From Candidatus Dependentiae bacterium (GTDB taxonomy: Bacteria; Babelota; Babeliae; Babelales; RVW-14): 64,000 nt of DNA. Location: assembly GCA_018266175.1 (NCBI GenBank), contig JAFEAY010000016.1, positions 25,889-89,888 of the forward strand, read 5' to 3'. The notes under the pieces are model-generated. The model searched no databases, had not been told where the DNA came from, and saw only the letters and a list, made by a program, of their open reading frames with translations. The position numbers and the translations under genes are program-made. Below, one piece after another: positions 34,386-43,230 of the stretch (its first letter is position 1; every line of letters starts with the position of its first letter).

Positions 34386-35434
34386 GAAGCACCTTTCACC
34401 GAATTATAAACTCCTGGAGCTGTTTGATTGACCCCTGTTATTTGCATCCCTGTCTTTGGTTGCTCATTCGGTTTTTTATCGGACTGAGCTGCAGGCACTT
34501 TGAGATCTTGCGCATGAAGCTTTGGATGCTCGGTTGGATATGAAAAAACAGGAACAAATAGCTGAAAATCTTGTGTTCGTTTAAGCTGATCATCCCAAAT
34601 AACAATACGCACTTCAAGCGATTTTGGCACAACACCAACGGTAAAATCTTTTTCACCCCAAACAAACAAGCGAACCTCTTCAATCTCTTGCTTATTATCT
34701 TTGCCTTTTTCTTCTTTAACTTTTTCGGTAATCAATTCAAGGTACATTTCTTTGACATTATCGGTAACCAAATGGGTACGAATAGATGCATGCTTATTTT
34801 TTGCCTGAGCATCGTCATCTTGTTTCATTTTAAAGTTCATGAGATCAGTTGTTTCTTTACGAAATAAATTATAACAAACCTGATCTCGAGTACTTTTTTC
34901 TTTATTTCGTACAAGCTCATACACCACACGCACCAAGCGTAAGCGTTTATCCCCATAAACCTGAAGCGGATGTGTGGTAATAAAATTAATCGACTTGAAT
35001 AAGGTAAATTTTTTACCACCAATACGTCGATATTCATCTTCATAAATTTGTACATGCAAGGGATTTTTTAATGCTTCTTGCTGCTCATCTTGCCCGAGGG
35101 TATCTTTTGAGCCATCAGGTTTTTTATCACCTTGCTCTTTATTTTCAGAAGCTTTTATCTCAGAATCTTTTTTGTCTGGAATTTGTTTGTTCTGATCTTT
35201 ATCTTTATCTGGCACAATTTCTTTATTCAAATAGGGAACAAGCATCGAAGAAAAATCTCGCTCAAGTTCATTAAAAAGCAGACACCCTTTTCTGGTGGTT
35301 GCCATCTTAGCCCTCACTGCTCCGAGTGATGTAATGGCATTGCGATATGCCTGCATCATGCCCAGCATAATAAAACTCGAAAGAAAGAGTGCAATAAGCA
35401 ACTCAATAATGGTAAATGCTCGGGAGCTGTTCAT
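34382..35434 (-). CDS. gspJ: type II secretion minor pseudopilin GspJ-like
   Basis: 350 residues. Prepilin signal SSRAFTIIELLIALFLSSFI with Glu+5. The position -1 residue is Ala rather than the usual Gly. After the helix there is a Lys/Asp-rich insertion (~65-115), then a beta-rich pilin body. Longer than typical GspJ (~200) because of these low-complexity parts. Stop/start overlap with gspI as TAATG and with gspK as ATGA. The J assignment comes from order and length; the pseudopilin call itself is firm. Confidence 0.75.
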   Translation of the reverse strand: MNSSRAFTIIELLIALFLSSFIMLGMMQAYRNAITSLGAVRAKMATTRKGCLLFNELERDFSSMLVPYLNKEIVPDKDKDQNKQIPDKKDSEIKASENKEQGDKKPDGSKDTLGQDEQQEALKNPLHVQIYEDEYRRIGGKKFTLFKSINFITTHPLQVYGDKRLRLVRVVYELVRNKEKSTRDQVCYNLFRKETTDLMNFKMKQDDDAQAKNKHASIRTHLVTDNVKEMYLELITEKVKEEKGKDNKQEIEEVRLFVWGEKDFTVGVVPKSLEVRIVIWDDQLKRTQDFQLFVPVFSYPTEHPKLHAQDLKVPAAQSDKKPNEQPKTGMQITGVNQTAPGVYNSVKGAS

Positions 35435-35838
35435 TATTTTTTCTCTTTCTCATCTTCGAACTCTTTGTACACAAAGCTAATCATCTTTTCTTTGCGCACA
35501 CGTCCAGCATCTTTCCAATCAGCTTCAGATTGAACAATTCTTAAATTATCTTTAAAGGTATGGAGGCTGGATTTTTTTGGAATTTCTAGCATGTTTGATG
35601 TAATGCGCAAGGAAGGCTCTTCAAGTTTTAGAACAACCGGTTTCTCCGATTTTGGTGGTGCCATTAAAAGTTGATATAACTCTTTTTTAATCAAATAAAC
35701 CCGTTCAACATTTTTACGATTGCTTTCAACGCGCAAGTACGAACGCATTTGAACACTGGATAAAACAAACCCTGTTGTTGCCAAGATAAACAAAGCAATC
35801 ATAACTTCAATCAAAGTAAATGCTGGAGCCTGCTTCAT
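35434..35838 (-). CDS. gspI: type II secretion minor pseudopilin GspI-like
   Basis: 134 residues, normal GspI size. Prepilin motif APAFTLIEVMIALFILATT, with Ala at -1 and Glu+5. GspI, J and K form the tip complex that starts pseudopilus assembly. Four bases downstream of gspH. Confidence 0.78.
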   Translation of the reverse strand: MKQAPAFTLIEVMIALFILATTGFVLSSVQMRSYLRVESNRKNVERVYLIKKELYQLLMAPPKSEKPVVLKLEEPSLRITSNMLEIPKKSSLHTFKDNLRIVQSEADWKDAGRVRKEKMISFVYKEFEDEKEKK

Positions 35839-35841
35839 GAA

Positions 35842-36405
35842 TCACCGCTCTGGTCGAATTAAGCCATCAGAAAATTCAAACTTCCCAAAAAATGGAGCCA
35901 TTCGTAATGTTGCCTCCTGCTCCTTTTTGTCTTTCTTTTCTTTTTTCTTAGTCAGATGAATCATAACATCTTGCACAAGACCATCAGGAATAACGTAGCA
36001 ATATCCTTGGCCCTTATTTTCTTCAAATTCTTCATCTTTGCCATGATAAAGCGCTTTAAATTTTATCTGTTCAGGCAGCTCATAACGCGTCTGAATATAG
36101 CCAGAGGTAACGGGGTTATAAATTTTTTGGAGAGGTTTTTCAGGGTCGCGGCCCTCGCGCTGAACCAGCACAAGATCGCGACCCTTATTTTGTTTTTTGA
36201 AAACAAGCCTATAAATAGCCTGATTTGAGATTGCTTCTTGCCGAGCAAAGATTACAAGGTTGTTAATATCATCCAAAATTGTTGGCCATTCCGCTTTGGG
36301 CGACTGTTGCATAAAGCGTGGAAGACCAATAGTCCCGATAATTCCTATCAAGAACAAAACAACTAAGATTTCAATTAAGGTGAAACCCTTGCTTTGACAA
36401 CGCAC
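35842..36405 (-). CDS. gspH: type II secretion minor pseudopilin GspH-like
   Basis: 187 residues. Canonical prepilin motif SKGFTLIEILVVLFLIGIIG with Gly at -1 and Glu+5, followed by the GspH/FimT-type ARQEAISNQAIYRLVF segment. A Lys-rich stretch (KKEKKDKKEQEA) near the C-terminus matches the charged insertions of the neighbouring pseudopilins. Confidence 0.8.
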   Translation of the reverse strand: MRCQSKGFTLIEILVVLFLIGIIGTIGLPRFMQQSPKAEWPTILDDINNLVIFARQEAISNQAIYRLVFKKQNKGRDLVLVQREGRDPEKPLQKIYNPVTSGYIQTRYELPEQIKFKALYHGKDEEFEENKGQGYCYVIPDGLVQDVMIHLTKKKEKKDKKEQEATLRMAPFFGKFEFSDGLIRPER

Positions 36406-36411
36406 GACGCA

Positions 36412-36849
36412 TCAACCTCCTGAATGAAGTTCTTTACCACCACCATCTTCTCCGTTTTCTCCATAGGAGATTACTTCAAAGTAGCGATAAATATCTTTAT
36501 GCTTTTCTGGTGGGCAGTTATAAACTATTTCATTACCCCATTTATCATTCAATTTTTCTTCATCAATGTATGGACCATCCCATTTTGCAGCAACTGCTTG
36601 AACGGTTGGACGATCAACAAGCGCGCGCAGCCCACCCTCTTGCTTAGTAGGATAATGACCAATATGCATCTCATACAACGCAAGAGCACTCTTAAGTTCA
36701 TTGAGATATGCAGTAGTTCCGGTCTCTTTGCCCATACTCATAAAGCGAAGAATTCGTGGTCCCCCAAGCGTTGCCATCATACCAATAATAAAAAGCACCA
36801 CCATAATTTCAATCATGGTAAATGCCTCATTTTTACGAACAATCATCAT
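36412..36849 (-). CDS. gspG: type II secretion major pseudopilin GspG
   Basis: 145 residues, the usual size. Prepilin motif NEAFTMIEIMVVLFIIGMMA (Ala at -1), then the GspG signature TTAYLNELKSALALYEMHIGHYPTKQEGL-like region (reads EGGLRALVDRP here) and the calcium-site C-terminus (DKWGNEIVYNCP, ISYGENGEDGGG). It is the main subunit of the pseudopilus that pushes folded exoproteins through the outer-membrane secretin. Confidence 0.92.
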   Translation of the reverse strand: MMIVRKNEAFTMIEIMVVLFIIGMMATLGGPRILRFMSMGKETGTTAYLNELKSALALYEMHIGHYPTKQEGGLRALVDRPTVQAVAAKWDGPYIDEEKLNDKWGNEIVYNCPPEKHKDIYRYFEVISYGENGEDGGGKELHSGG

Positions 36850-36878
36850 AAGCTCCTCTGTATATTATTTACCGATAT

Positions 36879-38093
36879 TTACATGCCCGATATATCACTC
36901 ATACTCATAATTGGTAAGAAAATTGCAATCACAATAAATCCTACAATTAAACCCATCACAATGGTCATAATTGGCGTTATCTTTGCAGTGAGCCCATCAG
37001 CAAGCTCTGAAAGCTCCGCATCATAATCATCGCCAACCGTAACTAACATGTGTCCTAATTTGCCCGACTGCTCGCCCGTGCTAATCATGTAACTTGCTAT
37101 CTTGGGGAATATTTTTGTTTCTTGCAAGTAGCGTGAAATTTTACCTTCTTTGATAATTTTGTCGCGCGCTTCTTTTAAGCGTTTAACCAGTACGGTATTT
37201 TCTACAATATTACAAACAATATCAAGCGCCTCAGAAAGATTGACCCCACTTTCCAAAAGCATACCGAGCGTCTTACTAAATTGTACCACCGCTTTTGTTC
37301 TAGAAAAATATGAAGTCATGGGTAATTTTAATAACCACTCATCCCATTTGTATTTCCCCGCAGGTGTCGACTTCCAGTAGGTGAAGAGCATAACAATCCC
37401 AACTAAACCACCCGTTAAAAGAGTAAAATTATGAGTAACTAGATTTGAAGCGGCAATCAAAAATTGCGTTGGCCCTGGAAGCTCTTTACCCATTTTGGTA
37501 AACATATCACTCAATTTGGGCACAACAACCGTCAACATACCAACAACTACAAGCCCTGCAAATGAGAGCATCATAATTGGATAGGACATCGCCTTTTTCA
37601 TTTTCTTTCTCATTTCTTCGGCACGTTCAAGATACGAAGTTAAGCGCTCCAAAATCATATCCAACTTGCCACTAGCCTCACCGGCTTTAACCAGCTGCAC
37701 ATAGACATTAGAAAAAACGCGTGGGTATTTACCCATTTCACTGGCAAGCGATTCACCCGATTTGATGCCATCTTTAATTGAAATCAGAATGCGCGAAAAG
37801 CGGCCTTCAAATTGTTCAGTCAAGAGCTCAATTGCTTGCAAAAGTGGAACACCTGAGCGAAGAAGGACTGCAAGCTGCTTAGTAAATAAAACTATTGTTT
37901 TAGTTTCGATTGGTCGTTCGAAGAGCGTTGCAAGAAATGATTGCCCACCACCACTCTTTACTTCAGCAATTTTAGTTGGCATGAGCCCTTGCCCACGCAA
38001 TACCTCTTTTGCTACTTGCAATGAAGAAGCATCAAGAGTGCCTGAAGTTTTTGATCCTTTGCGATTAAACGCTTCGTAATGATAAAGGGGCAT
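36879..38093 (-). CDS. gspF: type II secretion inner-membrane platform protein GspF
   Basis: 404 residues. Two GspF domains (~70-190 with FTKQLAVLLRSGVPLLQAI, and ~270-395 with FSKTLGMLLESGVNLSEAL), each followed by membrane helices. N-terminal MPLYHYEAFNRKGSKTSGTL is standard. It is the platform that couples the GspE ATPase to pseudopilus growth. First gene of the operon F-G-H-I-J-K-MCE, with RBS AGAAGGAG. GspC, D, E, L and M are not in the window and must be elsewhere. Confidence 0.92.
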   Translation of the reverse strand: MPLYHYEAFNRKGSKTSGTLDASSLQVAKEVLRGQGLMPTKIAEVKSGGGQSFLATLFERPIETKTIVLFTKQLAVLLRSGVPLLQAIELLTEQFEGRFSRILISIKDGIKSGESLASEMGKYPRVFSNVYVQLVKAGEASGKLDMILERLTSYLERAEEMRKKMKKAMSYPIMMLSFAGLVVVGMLTVVVPKLSDMFTKMGKELPGPTQFLIAASNLVTHNFTLLTGGLVGIVMLFTYWKSTPAGKYKWDEWLLKLPMTSYFSRTKAVVQFSKTLGMLLESGVNLSEALDIVCNIVENTVLVKRLKEARDKIIKEGKISRYLQETKIFPKIASYMISTGEQSGKLGHMLVTVGDDYDAELSELADGLTAKITPIMTIVMGLIVGFIVIAIFLPIMSMSDISGM

Positions 38094-38299
38094 CTGATAA
38101 CTCTCCTTCTAAGCAAAAATCTTTATTCATGATTCCTCTTATGCCAATCATAAAAAATTCTTGCCAATCAAAAGCCTAACCTGATATCTTGAAGTATATT
38201 TCTATGCGTACATAAAAGGATGTGTGGTTTTTTAACGATAACCAGTACATTAAAATTAATGCGATCGAATATTGGTACTGTATCAGAAAGGATTAGAGA

Positions 38300-39466
38300 A
38301 TGAAAATGAAAAGATCGCTGCTGTTACTTTTTATGCTCTCAAACATCTCTTTGACCATACTTGAGTCGAAAACTCAAGGCATCAAAAATAAAAAAATAGC
38401 AGCAACTCAAGCGCTGTCACAAGATAAAGCACAAGAAATGGTTAAACATGCTGATATCGATCATTTCTTGTCGCAAGAAGCAACACCCTCCGTTTTTAGC
38501 GTCAGAAGTTTGCGTAACTTTTTTACTCAACATTCTCCACAACCATTTGAAAATATTCCAAACCTGGGACAACCAAAAACAAGCATTTCAGACTTTCAAT
38601 CTTCTTTTTTGCGCTTCATTAAAGAAGAATACAACAAACCAACGTATGCTGAAGAATTTTCACAAGATGCAACCCATGTAGTTGAGTTTCTTGAAATTAG
38701 TGATGAAATGAATTTAACGGTTGATCACATTTACGTCTGCTTACGGCTTTTTTATAACAAACTCAAAGCTGCAGAAGCGCTTGATGACACGGTCACAACA
38801 CAGCTTTTAAATAATTTGCCTATTCTCCTCAAAAGACACTTTGATAACGATGATGACGAAAATGATACTAAAATGGACCTTACCTTTATTAAAAAGAGCA
38901 GTGAAAATTTAATTTTATCGCGGCTAACCGATCATCATACGCAATTTAGAGCAACACCAGATCTATTCATATCAAACCTGGCTCACGATCTTTGTTCCAT
39001 TTTTAACCAAGAACAAGAACGATTAAAAAAAGAGGTTGAACTCAATGAATATCGCGAACGACTTCGTCAAACAGTTATTCGTTTTTTTGAAACAGCACTG
39101 AGCAAGGTAGTCTGGAACCCTAAAGCACCTGAAGGTATTTGGAGTTCTTTTATTGGTATTGGAAACGGGCTCCGATCACTGGCTACCAATAACGTTATCA
39201 AACATATGGACGACTTAGATGATATGTTCAAGTCACTGACGCTCCGTTTTTGCTACAACGTTGATCTGTTTGGTGGCGCTTTACCACTCCAATTTTTTGA
39301 TGAAGTTGACCATGATTTAAATAATGGCCTGGTACTCTTTTTAGAAGCCGAAGAACAGGACGCTGGAATTAAGTCGAAGAAAGATGAAATTAGAGATCAT
39401 CTCATGCAAGCAAAAACCAAAGCGTTGGCTTACGTTAAAAATGGAATCATTTCTCAGCCGGTCTAA
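38300..39466 (+). CDS. exported protein of unknown function
   Basis: 388 residues. Signal peptide MKRSLLLLFMLSNISLTIL. The body is helical and acidic with no recognised motif, and no membrane segment after the signal. Located between the type II secretion operon and another exported unknown, and read divergently from gspF. RBS AAAGGA. The 206-base divergent gap before it holds no gene. Confidence 0.5.
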   Translation: MKMKRSLLLLFMLSNISLTILESKTQGIKNKKIAATQALSQDKAQEMVKHADIDHFLSQEATPSVFSVRSLRNFFTQHSPQPFENIPNLGQPKTSISDFQSSFLRFIKEEYNKPTYAEEFSQDATHVVEFLEISDEMNLTVDHIYVCLRLFYNKLKAAEALDDTVTTQLLNNLPILLKRHFDNDDDENDTKMDLTFIKKSSENLILSRLTDHHTQFRATPDLFISNLAHDLCSIFNQEQERLKKEVELNEYRERLRQTVIRFFETALSKVVWNPKAPEGIWSSFIGIGNGLRSLATNNVIKHMDDLDDMFKSLTLRFCYNVDLFGGALPLQFFDEVDHDLNNGLVLFLEAEEQDAGIKSKKDEIRDHLMQAKTKALAYVKNGIISQPV

Positions 39467-39487
39467 GGCTTTATCGCTTTAAAAAAC

Positions 39488-39532
39488 CAAATGAAAGTCG
39501 AACGTATTAAATGTAGGTTCGACTCTCATTTG
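39488..39532. terminator. bidirectional terminator
   Basis: CAAATGAAAGTCGAAC (39488-39503) / GTTCGACTCTCATTTG (39517-39532): 16 positions with one mismatch, between convergent genes. Confidence 0.75.
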
Positions 39533-39545
39533 CTATTAAGTTTTT

Positions 39546-41261
39546 CTAAAATGCTGGCACAAATTCTTGTGTAGCAATAGGAGTAGAATGTTCAATTTGG
39601 CTAGCAGCACCTCGTACCGATGAACGAGGATTTTCGCCAGAAGAAACCTGCGTATTCAAAGCGTTATGATAATCTTTGGCATCTTTTTTTAAATCTTTAT
39701 CTGTTAAAACCACTTCATTAAAAAATTTATTCTTCACATCGGAGCCATATTTTTTCTCGAGTACTTCAACAAAATTATGCTTATTCCCTTCTTTATCAGT
39801 AATTTCTAATCCCTTTTCTTGCCCATACTTGTGCATTGCTTGCAATCCATATGTTTTCACGTCTTTCATGATATCTTTGATCTCATTTTGAGGCACTCCT
39901 TTTTCGTGAAGCATAGATTCAAACAAAGGATTATATCCCTTAGGCCATTTCTCTCCACGTTGGAGTGATGACGCCTTAATGACTTCAGGCTCTCCAATCG
40001 GATGATTTTTAGCAGCTATTTCAAGCTCTTGATTTGCAATTGCATTGTGCTCAGGATGCTTTATTTCTCCAGTATTAAAAAGCTGCTGAATCGATTTTTC
40101 TTTCTGCTCGTCAGTTCCCTTAAATTTTGCTTTAAGCTTAGGAATAAGATCTTTTATCAAAAAGCCTTCTGCATGGGCCAAAAACTCCTGTTTTCCTAAT
40201 CCATATTGCTCAAATTTTACAAAAACTCTGCCATCTTCTAACTGTCCTACATGAAGATGCGTCTTATAACTCAGCTTTCCTTTTGCATCAGGGCGCGTGA
40301 TAATTGGCGCATCCAAATCGATACCATAACTTGTTTTTCGACAGTTATTAAAATGGCTGGATTCTCTTTCATAAGCTCCACTCCCAGACTTATCAAGCCC
40401 TATCAATTTCCCTTGGGGATATGGACTTACGGCTTCAACGTAATTCTTAATATAGTTATGATAATGTGCAGCTTGTGGGCCATCGAGAAGAATCATTCCT
40501 GATGACATGCCCTTATCACCCTTTCCTTTATCCTGTTTTGCTGCAGCATTAAAAAGAAACCAAGACATATCGTGAAGAGATTCTTTGTACGCCTGTTTTT
40601 CTTCTTTTGTTGGCTTCGCACTAAGCTGAGGAAGAGCAGCCAGATCACCCTGAAGAATTTTATGAAAATGAGCTCCGCCTTGAATCGTTGCCGCTGTAGC
40701 TAAATCTTTTTCTTTCCCCTGCAGGTATGTATTATGCGCAACTGTAGGCTTTATATTTGGGTTTTGTTCTATTAATTCTTTTATCTTATCGATAAGAGGG
40801 CTTCTTTTATCTGCAAGAGCCCTTGTTCTTTCGAGTTTTTTTCGATTAATGTTATCAAGCTTTTTTTCCTGAGCTAATCGATTTGCTTCATCTTCAGTCA
40901 GTGGTTTTTTCTCTTTAGATATCAGCTTTGCTTTTTTCGATTTTGATTTGCCTTCTTCATCATCACCCTCAACTCGCTTTCTTTTACGGTCAAGATTAGA
41001 TGCTTGTCCATCGATTCCTTGTCCCCTCGGAATAAATTCAAACGGCAATGGTCGTACACCACCTGCTAAGCCGCTTCGTGAAACAGAATGTCGTTCAACT
41101 GCGTTCTCACCTCCTGATTCTGAAACCTCTTTTGATTTTGGACTTTTACCATATCCTATCAATTTACCAAACATTGTTTGCTCTTTAGCTGATAACACAT
41201 TCAGGCAGTAAAAAATCCCTAAGCTTAGCAATGCAACCCTACGCAGCAAAAACTTTCTCAT
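39546..41261 (-). CDS. exported protein with bipartite NLS-like signal
   Basis: 571 residues from the ATG at 41261 (AGAGGAG upstream; the frame is open to 41303). Signal peptide MRKFLLRRVALLSLGIFYCL. Residues 92-112 hold two basic clusters, RKRKRVEG and KSKSKKAK, separated by an acidic linker: a classical bipartite nuclear localisation pattern. Then a charged helical region (~115-170) and a mixed domain with SSHFNNCRKTSYGIDLDAPI, YKTHLHVGQLEDGRVFVKFE and QEFLAHAEGFLIKDLIPK. The latter looks like a globular enzyme or binding domain that I cannot name. In a bacterium such a signal makes sense only if the protein reaches a host nucleus; otherwise it may bind nucleic acid or be chance. Confidence 0.6.
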   Translation of the reverse strand: MRKFLLRRVALLSLGIFYCLNVLSAKEQTMFGKLIGYGKSPKSKEVSESGGENAVERHSVSRSGLAGGVRPLPFEFIPRGQGIDGQASNLDRKRKRVEGDDEEGKSKSKKAKLISKEKKPLTEDEANRLAQEKKLDNINRKKLERTRALADKRSPLIDKIKELIEQNPNIKPTVAHNTYLQGKEKDLATAATIQGGAHFHKILQGDLAALPQLSAKPTKEEKQAYKESLHDMSWFLFNAAAKQDKGKGDKGMSSGMILLDGPQAAHYHNYIKNYVEAVSPYPQGKLIGLDKSGSGAYERESSHFNNCRKTSYGIDLDAPIITRPDAKGKLSYKTHLHVGQLEDGRVFVKFEQYGLGKQEFLAHAEGFLIKDLIPKLKAKFKGTDEQKEKSIQQLFNTGEIKHPEHNAIANQELEIAAKNHPIGEPEVIKASSLQRGEKWPKGYNPLFESMLHEKGVPQNEIKDIMKDVKTYGLQAMHKYGQEKGLEITDKEGNKHNFVEVLEKKYGSDVKNKFFNEVVLTDKDLKKDAKDYHNALNTQVSSGENPRSSVRGAASQIEHSTPIATQEFVPAF

Positions 41262-41334
41262 ACCGTTTCTCCTCTTTAAATATGGTTTTAACCCTTCCGA
41301 CAATTATTAATTTAATTTCGAACTCAATGCTTAA

Positions 41335-42645
41335 TTATTCAATGAACGTATTTTCGTCTACAAGTTCTCGATGCTTTGTTCCAACAAAAAATGCTGCCAC
41401 AATCCAAACTCCAATAATCCCCAAAGAGATAACTGAGCCATAGGTTATTAAGTCTGAAACCAACGGAAATGCTGCAACAACAAGTCCACCAGCACCCTTT
41501 GCACTACGCGCCCCAAAAGTATCAATCCAGCTTTTTGTTTTAAAACGTATGTCTTTACTGGTAGGAATATACATCATCTCTTTGCATGGGTTGTTGAGTG
41601 CATAGCTCAAACCCTTAATCGCAACAATAGCACCAACCAAAACCCAAAGCGTTGGCTGAGCCCAAACACCGCATACAGCAAGAGCAACCGTCAAAGGATA
41701 GAGTACAAGACAAGCAGTAAGGCCAAATTTACGAATAAAAAAACTTGTACCAATTACAGAAAAAGCGAGCGATAGAAGATTCGCACAAAGCCCATAAAAG
41801 GCGCTAAATTCGGTGACTTTTTCAGGTGACAAATATACCTGATTCGCAAGACTATACATTTGGAGATCAAGAATTGTTTCAATAACGGTATAAAGCGTTG
41901 AAAGCGCTAAGATTCCTATTAAATAGGGACGAGTACACAACAAACGCAATCCCTCAATTGGTCCTGTCCCCCGTGAAGGAACTGTCTGCTGTGAAGTAAG
42001 ATCATGATTGGTTATTGAATAAATTTTTACAAAAAATGCAATAAGAACTGGTACTGTAAAGATTGCAAATATTGCAATGCTAAAGAGAATCGGAATGCCA
42101 ACATATCCAACCTGCAAATCCATGATTGTGCCAAGAACTGCACCAAGCTGTGCGCCAAAAACAATAATTGGGTATCCCTTTTTTGCAGAATCTGAATTCA
42201 CTGAGCTGGCTACAAATGACCAGAACAAGGCAACAACAATTGAACCAAAGCTCTCAATAATTACGTAGATAAACCATCCGAAAAATCGCTTACTATTTGG
42301 AGCTGTATTGGCAAGCCCAATAGTTGGATGCATTAACAAATAGGTAATCCCTATGAATAAAAATCCATATATTGAAGTAATAAGATAAACTAATTTTTGT
42401 TTTTCAAACAAATCAACCAGCTTGCTATACGCCAAGACAAGTATGATTAAAAATATAATCGATCCAAATTTTGCATGCCCTAAATAACTCCCTCCCACAA
42501 TTTTTAAAAAAAGCGCCGTTTTCATTGCACGCAGCATCCAGTAAGCGCCGATGATAAAGAAAAAAACAGTAGAAAGTAAGCCAAATTGCTTAAATTCTTG
42601 CCGAGAAACATTTCCCCATAAAATTTTTGCAATTTTAAAAAACAC
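41335..42645 (-). CDS. ATP/ADP-type nucleotide translocase (NTT/Tlc family)
   Basis: 436 residues from a GTG at 42645 with AGAGGA 5 bases upstream; the frame extends to 42678. About 11-12 membrane helices, with typical family segments [65 protein letters not shown] and [28 protein letters not shown]. These carriers in Chlamydia, Rickettsia and plastids exchange host ATP for ADP or import other nucleotides. Exact substrate cannot be told from sequence. Strong evidence of intracellular life. Confidence 0.93.
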   Translation of the reverse strand: [436 protein letters not shown]

Positions 42646-42871
42646 GTTACTCCTCTGGTATAAATAAACAAATAACAAACTTTTTTAGTATACATGGGGC
42701 CAACCTAAAATGGCATTAATTCACTTACTCTTTGCCGAAAACATATAGAATAGCTATGACAACATAAGCCATCTTATAAATTGTCTTTGCATTTATAAAT
42801 CTTTTTTGTTAACTTAATTTTAAGTTTAAATTTTATGGTAATCATCCAAAGCATATGCAAAGGAAATCATA

Positions 42872-43006
42872 ATGATCGCTGGATTGCCAAAGACTGATAT
42901 CTACACAAACATGTGTGCCGCATGTTTTATCAAGAGCTTTACGCTTAAAACATTTTCAATTCTTTCTATGTTACAAGTTACGCATCTTTGGCGTTGGCAC
43001 GCCTAA
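42872..43006 (+). CDS. 44-residue ORF, possible leader peptide or sRNA-associated ORF
   Basis: ATG at 42872 with AAAGGA 7 bases upstream. The product (MIAGLPKTDIYTNMCAACFI...) resembles no known protein. Its stop codon lies directly after the terminator-like stem at 42990-43003, so the ORF and the hairpin may form a leader or a small RNA. Low confidence as a protein gene. Confidence 0.3.
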   Translation: MIAGLPKTDIYTNMCAACFIKSFTLKTFSILSMLQVTHLWRWHA

Positions 43007-43014
43007 TCTTTTTT
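42990..43014 (+). terminator. terminator-like hairpin after the small ORF
   Basis: GGCGT-TGGC-ACGCC (42990-43003) followed by TAATCTTTTTT. The stem is only 5 bp but GC-rich. It lies 217 bases before the GNAT start. Confidence 0.5.
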
Positions 43015-43230
43015 ATTTCTCAAATATCTCATCATATTTTTTCTCATTACTGCAAGTATGTGGTATGTTTGAAAGCTATGCATTGCATAGATAAATACGA
43101 AATTAATTATTTATTCTGTAGAATATTACATTAATATCACTTGATTTTAGGAAGCAAAATATGCTTGCTTTCTAACAAGAAACTACAGAACATATTCGCT
43201 AAAACTCTCTTAACTTTAGTAAGGATTGTT

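Larger units (their letters stand above)
42646..43230. other. 585-base non-coding gap with one structured element
   Basis: Between the divergent translocase and GNAT genes. It is very AT-rich outside 42850-43015. That part contains a 44-codon ORF, an ATGTTTTA/TAAAACAT inverted repeat and a terminator-like hairpin. A likely -10 for the GNAT gene (TGTAGAAT) is near 43115. No tRNA is seen. Confidence 0.6.
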
